Shown: one piece after another, positions 1-9,311 of the stretch
How positions within the stretch are numbered: the first letter of the stretch is position 1
Layout: the number at the start of each line of letters is the position of its first letter
From: Chitinophagaceae bacterium
GTDB taxonomy: Bacteria; Bacteroidota; Bacteroidia; Chitinophagales; Chitinophagaceae
DNA: 64,000 bases
Assembly (NCBI GenBank): GCA_021151685.1
Contig: JAGKWS010000004.1
Span: 16,522 to 80,521, forward strand
Reading direction: 5' to 3'
Notes under the pieces: model-generated
Told to the model about the DNA's origin: nothing
What the model saw: the letters and a program-made list of their open reading frames with translations, nothing else
Database searches by the model: none
Program-made: the position numbers and the translations under genes

Positions 1-3000
1 GTAGTAGCGGAGTACGATACTGATGTTGCACCGGCAATAGCACCTGTGCCATCGTACCATTGGTAGGTATAGCCTGCGCCAGATGCGGCAGTGAGTGTAA
101 CACTACTGCCCGCACATATGGCCAATGGACCTGAAGCCGTAACCGTGTTGGATGGTATGGGGGTAGACGTTACTGCTACAGCGGCAGAAACTGCCCAGCA
201 ACCTGTGGCATTGGTTACGCGAACGGCATAACTACCTGTAGCAGTAGCATTGTAGGTGGCTGTATTGGCACCGGGTATGGCTACACCACCAAGCTCCCAC
301 TGGTAGCTAAGACCAGTACCAGTATTGGCGTTTAGTACCACTGGTGTACCTGCACAGGTGCTGGTAGTGCCACCCGGTACGGTAATAGTTGCAGTAGCTG
401 GTGTTACGGCAACACTCATAGGTATGGAGGTAGATGAACAGCCAGATGCAATGCTAACCATTGCCGAGTAGCTGCCGGATGCGGTAACTACCAACACGGG
501 CGATGTGGCCCCTACAATAGGTGTGCCACCAGAGAACCACTGGTATGATACACTGGGTGAGGTGCTGACAGAAAGTGATACAAAATCGCCGGGGCATATT
601 ACCGTATCGCCCAGTGGCGTGATAATAGCGGGTGGTGCGGCCGAGATAGTAACTACCGCTGTAGTGCTACAGCCAGTTGAGGTTTGTGTATATGTAATGG
701 CCGATGTGCCCGAAGTAACACCTGTGTATGCACCAGTGCCGGCAACTATTGTAGCCACTGCGGTGTTGCCACTGGCCCATGTGCCGGGCGTAGCGGCATT
801 GGTAAGGGTGGCCGTAGAGCCGGGGCACAGTGTTGTAGGGCCGCCTATGGCCGGTGGCAATGCATTCACCGTCATGGTGCGTACACGCTCGCAACCGTTG
901 GGTATGGTATAGGTGATATTGGCGGTGCCAGAGGCTACGCCATTTACGGTGCCGGTAGTGGCACCTACTGTAGCTATAGTGGTGTTGCCACTGGTCCATG
1001 TGCCGGTTGTAGGTGTGCTGCTGAGGGTAACACTGCTACCCAAACATACTGTAGAAGCACCGGTAAAAGTTGATGGGAGTGAGTTGACTGTAACGGTGCG
1101 TATAGTGCTACAGCCCGATACTGTGTAGGTAATGTTGGTAGTACCAGCAGTAACACCGGTAACAGTGCCTGTAACCACACCTGCAACAAATGGTGTGCTG
1201 CTGGACCATGTGCCACCAGTTGTAGTGCTGCTGAGTACTGTAGATGAACCCACACACACTGTTGCTGTGCCGGTAAGTGAGGCAGGCAGTGCATTTACAG
1301 TAACTACTACCGAGCGGGCACAACCATTGGTGCCTGTTGCGGTAATGGTGGCAGTGCCCAGGGCGTTGCCGCTTACCACGCCTGTGGTAGCACCTACGCT
1401 GGCCACTGTAGTGTTGCTGCTGGTCCAGTTAAGTGGAGTTGTTGCACTGGTGAGTGTAGTGGTGCTACCCTGACATGCTATGAGGCTACCGTTAATGCTG
1501 GCTGGCAATGCCAAAACTGTTACTACCTGTGTGGTGATGCAGCCCGATGTGGGCAGTGTATAAGTAATGGTGGCTGTACCGCCAAGTACATTTACACCGG
1601 TTACTACGCCCGATAAAATACCTACGGTTGCTACTGTAGTATTGCTGCTGGTCCATGTGCCGCCGGTGACAGGGGGGGTAAGAGTTGTTGTGCTGTTGGC
1701 GCATACCGATGCTGTGCCGGTTATAGCACCGGGTGTAGCGTCTACAGTGGCAATAGCTGTAACATTGCACCCAATGGCGGTGTAGGTAATAATAGTAGTA
1801 CCTACGCCAGCACCTGTGAGTACGCCGGTACCGCTGATGGTAGCTACCCCTGAGGCGGAAGATACCCAAGTGCCACCGGCTGGGGTGCTGCCCAGTGCTG
1901 ATGTGGCACCCACACATATATGCCTATCGCCAGTGATGGCAGATGGTGCAGGATTGACCGTAATGACAAAAGTACTGGTACACCCGGCTGGTGTAGTGTA
2001 GGTGAGTGTGGCTGTGCCTACCGACACACCGGTGACTACACCGGAAGTGAGCCCTACTGTGAACCGGGCAGTATTGCTACTGGCCCATGTGCCACCCACT
2101 ACTATGTTGCTCATGGTTACTGTACCGGTAGGGCAAACAACGCCACTGCCTGTAATATTTTCAACAGAATCTACCCTAATGGTGCGGATAGTAGAGCAAC
2201 CGGTGAATAGTTCATATTCTACAGTATCTACACCGGGGCCGGCAGATGAATATATGCCCGAAAACAAATCGACACTACCTACGCCGGTATGATAGTTGAA
2301 CCAAAAACCACCAATAAGAGGATTTACCAGTGCAGAGGCATCGCCGTTGCACAGCATTGTGTCGCCGGTAATGGGGGCAATAACGGTAGGATCTACTGTT
2401 ACTATGGCCGATACGAGACAAGCCCCTGCTGCATAGCGAATGGTAACAGTGTCGGCGGATATGCCGGTTACAATACCGGTAGAGGAACCTACGGTAGCTG
2501 TAGTGGGGTCGAAACTGGTCCATGTGCCACCGGGTATAGGGTGCGATAATGTGATGTGTGAACCGATGCAGGTTTCGAGGCCACCAATAATATCGTCGCA
2601 AAGGAGACTGATGGAAAAATTGTCGAAATAACCATTCAGCGCATCTGGTGCAGCGGTAAGATAGGTAACGCTGTAGTTGCCATAAAAGCCGAAAGTGGTC
2701 ATTACGGCACTGGTATATGTACCATCTGTACCGGTACCTACAGAGAATAATGTACCAGTGGTGGGGGAGGTAAAGCTGGTGAAACCATCATCGCGCACTT
2801 GTAGTTCCCAATCGTCTGTTGCGGGGTCGTAAATGACCTTTACACTGGCATAGTCTATAGAAGACATCATAAATGGGCCAGTTGCAACAATGGTGCTTAA
2901 TGTGCCCAGAAGGCCGCCAGAATAATTGATAAGTGAAATACCATCGGGCGTAGTAGGGTCGAAAACTACTGCATAGCCCTTGCCGGCATTGCGTACGTCC

Positions 3001-3449
3001 GGATTGTCGGCAGCCAATACTACGGCAATGCCGTTGCGGCCATCAGAAAAGCCGGTAACGGGAATGCCTGTTTGCATATTGAATGCCCACTGTACCCGCA
3101 TAGTGTTGGCCGATAGAATAGGGTTGAACGGAGCGGCAACCGCAGACATAGGGGCCGTGGCGGCGGCATAGCCGTTGTTGGTAATACCCAGGGGTGATGT
3201 GGCTGCGGTGGTCCAAACCGAAAGTAAACCGGGTGTGAACACAATACTACCAGCAGAGCCACCAACCTGCAACCCTGCATTGCTGCCGGGTGTGGCATCG
3301 GTATTGCCGTTGGCCAGGGCATAACCCACCGGGGGGAAGCTTGCCGGAGTGGTACTAAAATCGTCGGAATAAACTACCGTTTGGGCTTGGGAGTAGGTGA
3401 GCCCCAAAATGGCAGCAATAAGAAAATAATAACGTAACATTTTGTTCAT
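1..3449 (-). CDS. Giant secreted Ig/BIG2-repeat protein, 3' end outside the window
   Basis: This minus-strand frame stays open from the start codon to the window edge (about 1149 codons), and its C-terminus is missing. It begins with a signal peptide (MNKMLRYYFLIAAILGL, ending near SQAQ). A non-repetitive region of about 250 residues with a lectin-like jelly-roll look (starting VVYSDDFS) follows. Next come about nine BIG2-like repeats of roughly 70-75 residues, each with GTW.SSN, ATV...TG.VTG and GC..T.TVTV. At least three longer Ig-like repeats (about 81 residues, core YQW.) then run to the edge. ATG at 3449 was chosen because it gives a compact signal peptide; in-frame ATGs at 3467 and 3440 are possible. 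A surface adhesin or T9SS cargo is inferred. The expected C-terminal sorting domain cannot be seen. Confidence 0.8.
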   Translation of the reverse strand, partial: MNKMLRYYFLIAAILGLTYSQAQTVVYSDDFSTTPASFPPVGYALANGNTDATPGSNAGLQVGGSAGSIVFTPGLLSVWTTAATSPLGITNNGYAAATAPMSAVAAPFNPILSANTMRVQWAFNMQTGIPVTGFSDGRNGIAVVLAADNPDVRNAGKGYAVVFDPTTPDGISLINYSGGLLGTLSTIVATGPFMMSSIDYASVKVIYDPATDDWELQVRDDGFTSFTSPTTGTLFSVGTGTDGTYTSAVMTTFGFYGNYSVTYLTAAPDALNGYFDNFSISLLCDDIIGGLETCIGSHITLSHPIPGGTWTSFDPTTATVGSSTGIVTGISADTVTIRYAAGACLVSAIVTVDPTVIAPITGDTMLCNGDASALVNPLIGGFWFNYHTGVGSVDLFSGIYSSAGPGVDTVEYELFTGCSTIRTIRVDSVENITGSGVVCPTGTVTMSNIVVGGTWASSNTARFTVGLTSGVVTGVSVGTATLTYTTPAGCTSTFVITVNPAPSAITGDRHICVGATSALGSTPAGGTWVSSASGVATISGTGVLTGAGVGTTIITYTAIGCNVTAIATVDATPGAITGTASVCANSTTTLTPPVTGGTWTSSNTTVATVGILSGVVTGVNVLGGTATITYTLPTSGCITTQVVTVLALPASINGSLIACQGSTTTLTSATTPLNWTSSNTTVASVGATTGVVSGNALGTATITATGTNGCARSVVVTVNALPASLTGTATVCVGSSTVLSSTTTGGTWSSSTPFVAGVVTGTVTGVTAGTTNITYTVSGCSTIRTVTVNSLPSTFTGASTVCLGSSVTLSSTPTTGTWTSGNTTIATVGATTGTVNGVASGTANITYTIPNGCERVRTMTVNALPPAIGGPTTLCPGSTATLTNAATPGTWASGNTAVATIVAGTGAYTGVTSGTSAITYTQTSTGCSTTAVVTISAAPPAIITPLGDTVICPGDFVSLSVSTSPSVSYQWFSGGTPIVGATSPVLVVTASGSYSAMVSIASGCSSTSIPMSVAVTPATATITVPGGTTSTCAGTPVVLNANTGTGLSYQWELGGVAIPGANTATYNATATGSYAVRVTNATGCWAVSAAVAVTSTPIPSNTVTASGPLAICAGSSVTLTAASGAGYTYQWYDGTGAIAGATSVSYSAT
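700..2601 (-). repeat. Tandem degenerate repeats encoding BIG2-like domains
   Basis: On the plus strand a phrase close to ctggtccatgtgccacc recurs near 773, 993, 1200, 1420 (diverged), 1646, 1866 (diverged), 2082 and 2518, at spacings of about 207-226 bases. Each copy encodes the GTW.S core of one Ig-like domain in the minus-strand gene. The copies have drifted, which suggests old internal duplication rather than recent slippage. Confidence 0.75.
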
Positions 3450-3788
3450 AACTGTACGCATTAGCATGAGTACAGCAAGGTACTAAGAATCTGTAGATTT
3501 ACAAAAATGACAATATATTTTTTGTAATTGGTTGATATTCATTGTGCTATTGTTTAACTGTTAGTTTATTTTTTGCTTTGTATGTATATTGCTGGTTCCA
3601 TAGGACGGCAGGTTTGCCACAAAGTGTATGATTGTTTTTTGCTGCAATGCTTTGGGGAGGGGGTAGATAGGGACTGGGGCAATAATTCCCTTTTTTATGG
3701 TAAAAGAATCTGTTTTGGGGAAAGGAAATAATTGTTGGTGCTTGGGTCACACCATTGTAATATGGAGGTATAGATTTTTGTTAACGGC
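3450..3788. other. AT-rich intergenic region between divergent genes
   Basis: This stretch separates the divergently transcribed repeat protein and the AraC regulator. It is rich in T and A runs, with a G-rich patch near 3650-3680. On the minus strand a TACCTTG-like sequence near 3480 could be part of a promoter for the repeat protein, but it is not a full match to TAnnTTTG. No gene or RNA was recognised. Confidence 0.4.
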
Positions 3789-4679
3789 GTGGCCAGTGAC
3801 AAAGGGCTTACCTTTGCCCATGTGAAGGCTGTTACAGAAAAGATACGCAACAGGGCTGGGGTAGTAAACTTTCCGGGGGGCGATGCGCGGGTGGTGAACA
3901 CTATGGTGCTACCCGTAAATAACTTTGTGGTAGCAGAGCGCAGGGAGGTAATTTTGCAAGACAGTGAGCCATCGGACGAACAAGGTATGCTGCACTTGTA
4001 CCCTATTGAAGATAACCGCTATTGTTTGGAACTACATTACCTGCAATATGCAGATGGCCCTGCCGATAATGATGTGGTGTATGTAATACGGTATCTGCCC
4101 ACCTTTTTCCTTCAGTTTTCGGACAAAGATCTTGCTGCCAACCGGCCATTTCGTTTCGACCAGACTACCGAGCAACAGTTTACCGTTTGTAGCCGCTCGC
4201 GTAGCCTGCTGCAACAGTTGGATGGTGACAAAACAGGTACTGCCATTACCCGGTCGCTGGAGGCTACCGAGGTAGTGGTACATCTTTTGCGCAGGGCTTT
4301 GGAATGCATTACTGTGCCGTTTGCCGCCTGTCAGGTGCCTGCCTGCCGCTTTTTGGCGTTTGAGGGAGAGCGCGATAAGATAACGGCTGCCATGCGCATT
4401 ATAGAGGCCAACATAGACCAGCCACAAACCATACGCGAGCTGTCGCGCAAGGTAGCGATGAACGAGTGCTACCTGAAAAAAGGATTCAAGGCCATAACCG
4501 GCAAAACCATACACGAATACCAGCAGTCTTTGCGAATAGCTCAGGCCCGCATACTGCTGCAAGAGCAGGGGCGCACCGTAACCGATGTGGCCAATACGCT
4601 GGGGTATAGCAGTATTTCGCATTTCAGTACGGCATTCAAGAAGGTGACCGGTATGAAGCCGTGCGAGTTGCTGGCGTAG
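3789..4679 (+). CDS. AraC-family transcriptional regulator
   Basis: The last 90 or so of 296 residues form a clear AraC/XylS DNA-binding domain with two helix-turn-helix units. The first is around TIRELSRKVAMNECYLKKGF, and the second around VTDVANTLGYSSISHFSTAF followed by the usual K..TG..P ending. The N-terminal 200 residues are a diverged effector or dimerisation region that I do not recognise. The start given is a GTG; the first in-frame ATG is near 3903 and would cut about 38 residues. It sits divergent from the repeat protein and convergent (26 bases apart) with the TIM-barrel gene. The target genes are unknown, and the adjacent adhesin is one candidate. Confidence 0.85.
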   Translation: MASDKGLTFAHVKAVTEKIRNRAGVVNFPGGDARVVNTMVLPVNNFVVAERREVILQDSEPSDEQGMLHLYPIEDNRYCLELHYLQYADGPADNDVVYVIRYLPTFFLQFSDKDLAANRPFRFDQTTEQQFTVCSRSRSLLQQLDGDKTGTAITRSLEATEVVVHLLRRALECITVPFAACQVPACRFLAFEGERDKITAAMRIIEANIDQPQTIRELSRKVAMNECYLKKGFKAITGKTIHEYQQSLRIAQARILLQEQGRTVTDVANTLGYSSISHFSTAFKKVTGMKPCELLA

Positions 4680-4705
4680 TGGTGGACATAGGCTTTCTCC
4701 ACGTA

Positions 4706-5437
4706 TCAGGAGGTGAAAGAGTGAAAGTGTGGCTTATGAGACTTGTCTGCGGAAAAAATAGATTTTACAAAGTTGATTTCTTTAACAAAGTAGTCTGCAG
4801 TAACCGGAGACTCTATGATGAAAGGGATATTGAGTGGAACTAATTTAGCTACCTTCCTGTAGGCTGTTATTGCTTCAGAGTTTATAGGGACGTGATTGCA
4901 GTCGGATGTAACATCGCTGATGTGAAACTGAATAAGTTTGTCTGCAAATAATCTCAGCATTCTTGCACACTCGGCCATAGAAGAGTCAACTTGTTTTGCA
5001 TGTGCAAAGTCTAAACAAAAGCGAGCATGGGGCAAATGTCCGAAAATCATTTGCAAATCATTTGATGTGCGACCGATTGCCTTTCGTTTGTCCATATTTT
5101 CTATACAAAGTATATCGCCCAATACTAACCATTTATCGAAATCTACAATTACATCGGGGTGTACTACAATTGGGTATTGATACTTTGCAAGTTCTCTAAG
5201 GTGTTCAATCAGATTGTTTTCAGAGAAATCGTTTAGTTTACTTGGTGCATGTATTGATATATGTTTGTACTTACGTAAGTCAAGGTTTGGAATTGCATCA
5301 ATCAGAATTGGTAATTCACGTTCTCTGAGCGTAGAAAGTTCAATTGCATTGGCAGAATTGGGTGTGCCGGAAAGTATATCCAGTGCTTTAACAAAATCGC
5401 CTTTTGCAAGGCTTCCGGTTGAGTATCCAATAAACAT
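4706..5437 (-). CDS. TIM-barrel protein, xylose isomerase/AP endonuclease 2-like
   Basis: The 243 residues read as a small TIM barrel of the sugar-phosphate isomerase/epimerase and endonuclease IV superfamily. Candidate metal ligands lie in the expected order: IELSTLRE, HAPS, VVHPD, IENMD, CLDFAHA, FHISD and IIESP. The substrate cannot be told from sequence. Its ATG overlaps the stop of the upstream nucleotidyltransferase (TAATG), so the two are probably translated together. The pair is visibly AT-richer than the housekeeping genes on either side, which suggests horizontal acquisition. It lacks the full set of residues that would let me call it a DNA-repair endonuclease IV. Confidence 0.7.
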   Translation of the reverse strand: MFIGYSTGSLAKGDFVKALDILSGTPNSANAIELSTLRERELPILIDAIPNLDLRKYKHISIHAPSKLNDFSENNLIEHLRELAKYQYPIVVHPDVIVDFDKWLVLGDILCIENMDKRKAIGRTSNDLQMIFGHLPHARFCLDFAHAKQVDSSMAECARMLRLFADKLIQFHISDVTSDCNHVPINSEAITAYRKVAKLVPLNIPFIIESPVTADYFVKEINFVKSIFSADKSHKPHFHSFTS

Positions 5438-6336
5438 TAAAAAATGCCGTATTTAAGTGTTAGTGTTTTCAGGCTCCCTTCATTTATCAGAAAAATATTG
5501 TCTAAGGCATTCTGCAATTCATCGGCTGTATTGCGCAGGTCTAAGAAGTAAGCATTGCCATATATGTCGTTCATGTTTACTTTTAATAATGTTGTTCTGA
5601 TTTCATCATTATCGATTTTTGACAAAAAGTTGCTATAGCAATTGATGATACGAACAATATTGTCTGTTGGTATAGAAAAGTGTTCCTGAAGCCCGATAAT
5701 GAGTTCTAAAGGGACGATTTTAACCATGTCATTCAAGCTTTGTATTAATTCTGCTTTATCTTGATGTTGCCCGTAATGGCTAAAACACATCAATAAACCC
5801 TTTACGAAGAGCATTTTTCGGGAAATACGTAGTTTGATATTTCGCAAAGCCCATTTATCTCCTTCTTGTTCTCTTTGTTTGTATGCAAAATCTACACACA
5901 TTGTGCGCCAGAATCTTACTATATCGTTTAGTAAATACCGGGGTATGGCTGGCCTGTCAGAATTAAGACCAGAATCATGTTCAATATATTGAGACAATAT
6001 TCCTTTTATAACGCTGTCATATGCGGTGCCATTTGTAGATGTGGTACTACCTAATAGGATATTGGTTGATTCGAGGAGCAGTAATATTCTTTTGGTCAGA
6101 TTGTGATTGGTGTCCGATTGGCCTCCGATATTGTGCAGTAGCTCGTGGCTGAAAGATATATTTCCGAACATACCCGAAGTGCCAGGGTCTGTGTATCCTT
6201 TCGCTCTAAGTTTCTTTCTAATTTCATTTTCCATACTGGAATGACGAACATTCGCCTGTCCGTCAACCAGTAATGTCCAATCTATATCGCTGCCGCCAAC
6301 ACATTCTTTCCTGGCTATGGAACCAAATGCTATCAA
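5437..6336 (-). CDS. Nucleotidyltransferase-domain protein, start codon unclear
   Basis: Near the N-terminus it has the pol-beta-type nucleotidyltransferase motif, FGSIARKE followed by SDIDWTLL, which matches hGS..R...SD.D. A helical region like that of GlnD/DUF294 proteins follows. The reaction is probably nucleotidyl transfer to an unknown acceptor. The TTG at 6336 leaves almost nothing before the motif. The same frame stays open for 47 more codons up to a TAA at 6478-6480, and that stretch looks coding (FERCYRKTDEII..., IPPFSPDEDL), but it holds no ATG or GTG. Either a rare start such as ATT at 6471 is used or the 5' end has been damaged. It overlaps the TIM-barrel gene by one base and forms an AT-rich cassette with it. 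Confidence 0.65.
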   Translation of the reverse strand: MIAFGSIARKECVGGSDIDWTLLVDGQANVRHSSMENEIRKKLRAKGYTDPGTSGMFGNISFSHELLHNIGGQSDTNHNLTKRILLLLESTNILLGSTTSTNGTAYDSVIKGILSQYIEHDSGLNSDRPAIPRYLLNDIVRFWRTMCVDFAYKQREQEGDKWALRNIKLRISRKMLFVKGLLMCFSHYGQHQDKAELIQSLNDMVKIVPLELIIGLQEHFSIPTDNIVRIINCYSNFLSKIDNDEIRTTLLKVNMNDIYGNAYFLDLRNTADELQNALDNIFLINEGSLKTLTLKYGIF

Positions 6337-6595
6337 ATCTTCATCGGGCGAAAAAGGTGGAATTCCATATAGGGATTTTATTCCGCCTATTATTTCATCA
6401 GTTTTTCTGTAGCACCTTTCAAAATTGTCGATGTCAACTTTGTGGTGTTGTGCAAATTCTGGTAATGAAATGTTTGATTAAGTCACATTCTCAAAGTTAC
6501 ACGATTGAATTTGTACAGGCAAATCTCAAGGGCGAAATATGACCATGGAAATATGGTGTACAGCTTGCAGAGAATGAATCTGTAAGTAACCATAC

Positions 6596-6626
6596 AAATT
6601 GGGCACCCACATAAGGTGCCCAATTT
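6596..6626 (-). terminator. Terminator hairpin downstream of pdxA
   Basis: A 12-bp perfect stem (AAATTGGGCACC with GGTGCCCAATTT) with a 7-base loop lies just past the pdxA stop. The arm tails are AT-rich, as expected of an intrinsic terminator for the minus-strand pdxA transcript. Confidence 0.65.
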
Positions 6627-6654
6627 AAGAAAATATACATATTTTTTGTCTCCC

Positions 6655-7725
6655 TTACCCCTCGCTCCTCTCCTTTTCTATTTTGCCACGCCGCATGGGG
6701 TTGGCGGTGTTTTCGGCATACTGGTCGCGCTGGCGCAGTAGTGTGATGGCCTGAAATACGGCTTCGCGGAAGGATGATGGGTCGGCAAGGTCTTTGCCGG
6801 CAATGTCGAAGGCGGTACCGTGGTCGGGCGAGGTGCGTATGATGGGCAGGCCTGCAGTATAGTTTACCCCTTCGCCCTGTGCCAGTGTTTTGAAGCCCAC
6901 CAAGCCCTGATCGTGATACATGGCCAGTACGGCATCGAATTGGGTATAACTACCGCCGGCAAAGAATGCATCGGCACTGTAGGGGCCATATACCAGCGCA
7001 TCTTTGTGGCGGAAGCCCTCTATAACCGGCCGTATGATGGTTTGTTCTTCGGTGCCTATTTGCCCATCGTCGCCGGCATGGGGGTTGAGGCCCAGTACGG
7101 CTATTTTAGGTTTGTCTATACCAAAATCGCGTATGAGGGTTTCGCGCAGTATCATCAGCTTGTTGGCAAGCAGCTCTTTGGTGATGCTGCCGGCTACTTT
7201 GGCTATGGGTATATGCTCTGTAGCCAGTGCCACGCGCAGGCGGTTGCTGTACAGTATCATCAGTACGTCTTTGGCCCCAAACTTTTCTTTGAAGAACGGT
7301 GTATGCCCTGTAAAGGGGAAGTCGGCCAGGTTGGTATTGCTTTTGTGTATGGGTGCGGTTACTATGGCATCGAGTTGGCCATCTTTGAGGCACTGTGTGG
7401 CTACCTGGAGCGATCGCACCGCGTACTTGCCACCAACATCGGTGAGTACACCGGGTTGTATGGGCACATCTTCGTCCCAGCAGTTGAATATGTTTACCTG
7501 CTTGGGGTTCAGCTTGGTAAGGTCTTTGGTATTGTTGAAGTTGATTGTGGCTTCGGCAATAAGGCGGCGGTAAAAACCGAGCACCTTATTGGAAGAAAAT
7601 ATGACTGGCGTACACAGATCCAGCATACGGCTGTCGGCAAAGGTTTTGATGATGACCTCGGTGCCTATTCCGTTCAGATCGCCGGTGGTGATGCCTATTA
7701 CTGGTTTTTCGTTGTTGGTATGCAT
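6655..7725 (-). CDS. pdxA: 4-hydroxythreonine-4-phosphate dehydrogenase
   Basis: PdxA oxidises 4-phosphohydroxy-L-threonine with NAD in the DXP-dependent branch of pyridoxal 5'-phosphate synthesis, in the cytoplasm. The 356-residue protein shows the family pattern: GITTGDLNGIG at the N-terminus, FTGHTPFF, GLNPHAGDDG, YGPYSADAFF and AMYHDQGL. The histidines in GHT, NPHAG and MYHDQG are the known metal-binding ones. Length is slightly above the usual 330 because of a charged C-terminal tail. The ATG at 7725 gives a normal N-terminus. It is followed by a hairpin terminator. The gene upstream on the same strand is pepA, about 120 bases away, so it may have its own promoter. Confidence 0.93.
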   Translation of the reverse strand: MHTNNEKPVIGITTGDLNGIGTEVIIKTFADSRMLDLCTPVIFSSNKVLGFYRRLIAEATINFNNTKDLTKLNPKQVNIFNCWDEDVPIQPGVLTDVGGKYAVRSLQVATQCLKDGQLDAIVTAPIHKSNTNLADFPFTGHTPFFKEKFGAKDVLMILYSNRLRVALATEHIPIAKVAGSITKELLANKLMILRETLIRDFGIDKPKIAVLGLNPHAGDDGQIGTEEQTIIRPVIEGFRHKDALVYGPYSADAFFAGGSYTQFDAVLAMYHDQGLVGFKTLAQGEGVNYTAGLPIIRTSPDHGTAFDIAGKDLADPSSFREAVFQAITLLRQRDQYAENTANPMRRGKIEKERSEG

Positions 7726-7844
7726 GCTGTTGGGTGTAATGTAATAGTAGTGAATACCATATCATTAAGTTAACCGCAAAGAATGGTATGTAAGCGGTTT
7801 CTGTTTCGGGCTAAGTTAATGACATTGGTGGTGAATGGTTGTTG

Positions 7845-9275
7845 TTATTTGCCGTAGTGGGTGAGAAAGTCTACCAACATACGAATGCCGTAGCCTGTAC
7901 CGCCCGACGGGATATACCCCTTGCGCCCGGTGGCAAAAGATACGCCGGCTATGTCGAAGTGCATCCACGGATAGTCGGTGAAATGCTCCAGAAACTTGCC
8001 GGCTGTAATGGCACCACCTGTAGGGCCACCTACATTTTTGATGTCGGCCACTTCCGATTTTATTTGTTCGCCATACTCATCCCACATAGGGTATTCTACC
8101 AATCGCTCGTATTGGCGGTAGCCACTCTCGCGGAATGCTTTTACTACGTTTTCATCGGCATTGCCCATGCACACTATACCATGCTCGCCCACGGCCATGC
8201 TGGCTGCACCGGTAAGGGTAGCAAAGTCGGCCACGAGTTCGGGTTTGTAGCGTTTGGCCCAGTGCAGGGCATCGGCCAGTACCATGCGGCCTTCGGCATC
8301 GGTATTCAGTACCTCTACTGTGGCACCGCTATACATAGTTATTACATCGCCGGGGGTGTAGGCGTTTTCGCCGGGGCGGTTGTCGGTGGCTGGTACCAGT
8401 GCTATTATGTGCAGGGGCAGTTTCATGAGTGCTACGGCATACATGGCGGCACATACTACTGCGGCACCGCTCATATCGCTCTTCATGCGGTCCATAGAGT
8501 TGGGCGTAGGTTTCAGCGACAGGCCACCTGTATCGTATACAATACCCTTGCCCACCAGTACTATTGGCTTTTTGTTGATGGCCCTGGCTGGTTTGTGCTC
8601 CATAATGGTGAATGTGGGTGGCAGCGGGCTACCCATATTCACGGCCATGAGGCCGCCCATTTTCTCTTTGGCGATGCGTGCTTTATTCAGTATGGTCACC
8701 TTAAAGCCTGCCTCCTTGCCCATGGCATCTATTTCTTCGGCCAGTTTTTCGGCGGTGAGTACGTTGGGTGGTTCGTTTACCAAATTGCGGGCACGCTCTA
8801 TGGCATTTACCGTTATCTGCAATTGGTTCACATCGCGCAGGGTAGCCGAATTTTTGGCTATGAGTATGCGCTGCAGGGTATTGGTTAGTTTTTTAGCTTC
8901 GGTACGGTATTTCAGAAACTGGTAGCTGGCCAGTGCTGCCCCCTCGGCCAGTAGCAGTGCTGCATTGGCAGTTTGGGTGAGGTTGTTGATGCATATTTCT
9001 GTCAGCTTCAGTTGGTTGGCCAGTGAGGCCAGTTCGGCACCTGTTTTCCTGAGCGATTCGGCGGTTTGCCAATCGGTTTTTTTGTTGCGTAGCAACACCA
9101 CAAAAGCAAAGCCGTTGTACTTATTGATACTTGCTACCGACTTTTCGGCGGCGAATACATCGGTAACATACTTGCGTTCATCGGCAGTGAGTATGTCCAG
9201 TTCGTTTATTTTATCGGTATTGTCTACTACCCACACGCCCGATGCGGTAGCCTTCTGCAAAATTTTTATCTCCAT
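7845..9275 (-). CDS. pepA: Leucyl aminopeptidase (M17 family)
   Basis: This is a cytosolic M17 aminopeptidase that removes N-terminal residues from peptides, using two metal ions. The catalytic C-terminal domain carries VGKGIVYDTGGLSLKP (metal and active-site lysine region) and the family signature NTDAEGRMVLADAL with its Asp/Glu metal ligands and Arg. The N-terminal domain (about residues 1-165) is the variable macro-like part. The 476-residue length is normal for the family. The specificity label leucyl is by family only. A TACCTTCG box lies about 28 bases upstream of the ATG. Confidence 0.92.
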   Translation of the reverse strand: MEIKILQKATASGVWVVDNTDKINELDILTADERKYVTDVFAAEKSVASINKYNGFAFVVLLRNKKTDWQTAESLRKTGAELASLANQLKLTEICINNLTQTANAALLLAEGAALASYQFLKYRTEAKKLTNTLQRILIAKNSATLRDVNQLQITVNAIERARNLVNEPPNVLTAEKLAEEIDAMGKEAGFKVTILNKARIAKEKMGGLMAVNMGSPLPPTFTIMEHKPARAINKKPIVLVGKGIVYDTGGLSLKPTPNSMDRMKSDMSGAAVVCAAMYAVALMKLPLHIIALVPATDNRPGENAYTPGDVITMYSGATVEVLNTDAEGRMVLADALHWAKRYKPELVADFATLTGAASMAVGEHGIVCMGNADENVVKAFRESGYRQYERLVEYPMWDEYGEQIKSEVADIKNVGGPTGGAITAGKFLEHFTDYPWMHFDIAGVSFATGRKGYIPSGGTGYGIRMLVDFLTHYGK

Positions 9276-9303
9276 AACGTTGTATGTGCTGAAAAATAAT
9301 GGA

Positions 9304-9311
9304 CGAAGGTA
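9304..9311 (-). promoter_or_regulatory. Possible -7 box for pepA
   Basis: TACCTTCG on the minus strand resembles the Bacteroidota -7 element TAnnTTTG with one mismatch, 28 bases before the pepA ATG. No good -33 TTTG was found at the proper distance. Confidence 0.35.

Noticed and set aside
700..2601. Possible CRISPR-like or satellite array
   Set aside because: Units of about 215 bases with drifting sequence keep one open minus-strand frame and encode Ig-like folds; there are no short identical repeats with unique spacers.
505..2631. Several plus-strand open frames of 60-140 codons
   Set aside because: They are shadows of the repeated minus-strand coding sequence; residues such as long Val/Thr/Pro runs come from the repeat units read backwards.
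4032..4622. 196-codon minus-strand frame opposite the AraC gene
   Set aside because: No family features, and the plus-strand AraC domain is unambiguous.
6820..8888. Long plus-strand frames (317 and 349 codons) opposite pdxA and pepA
   Set aside because: Their Cys/Tyr/Gly-rich composition and lack of domains mark them as antisense shadows of two well-recognised enzymes.
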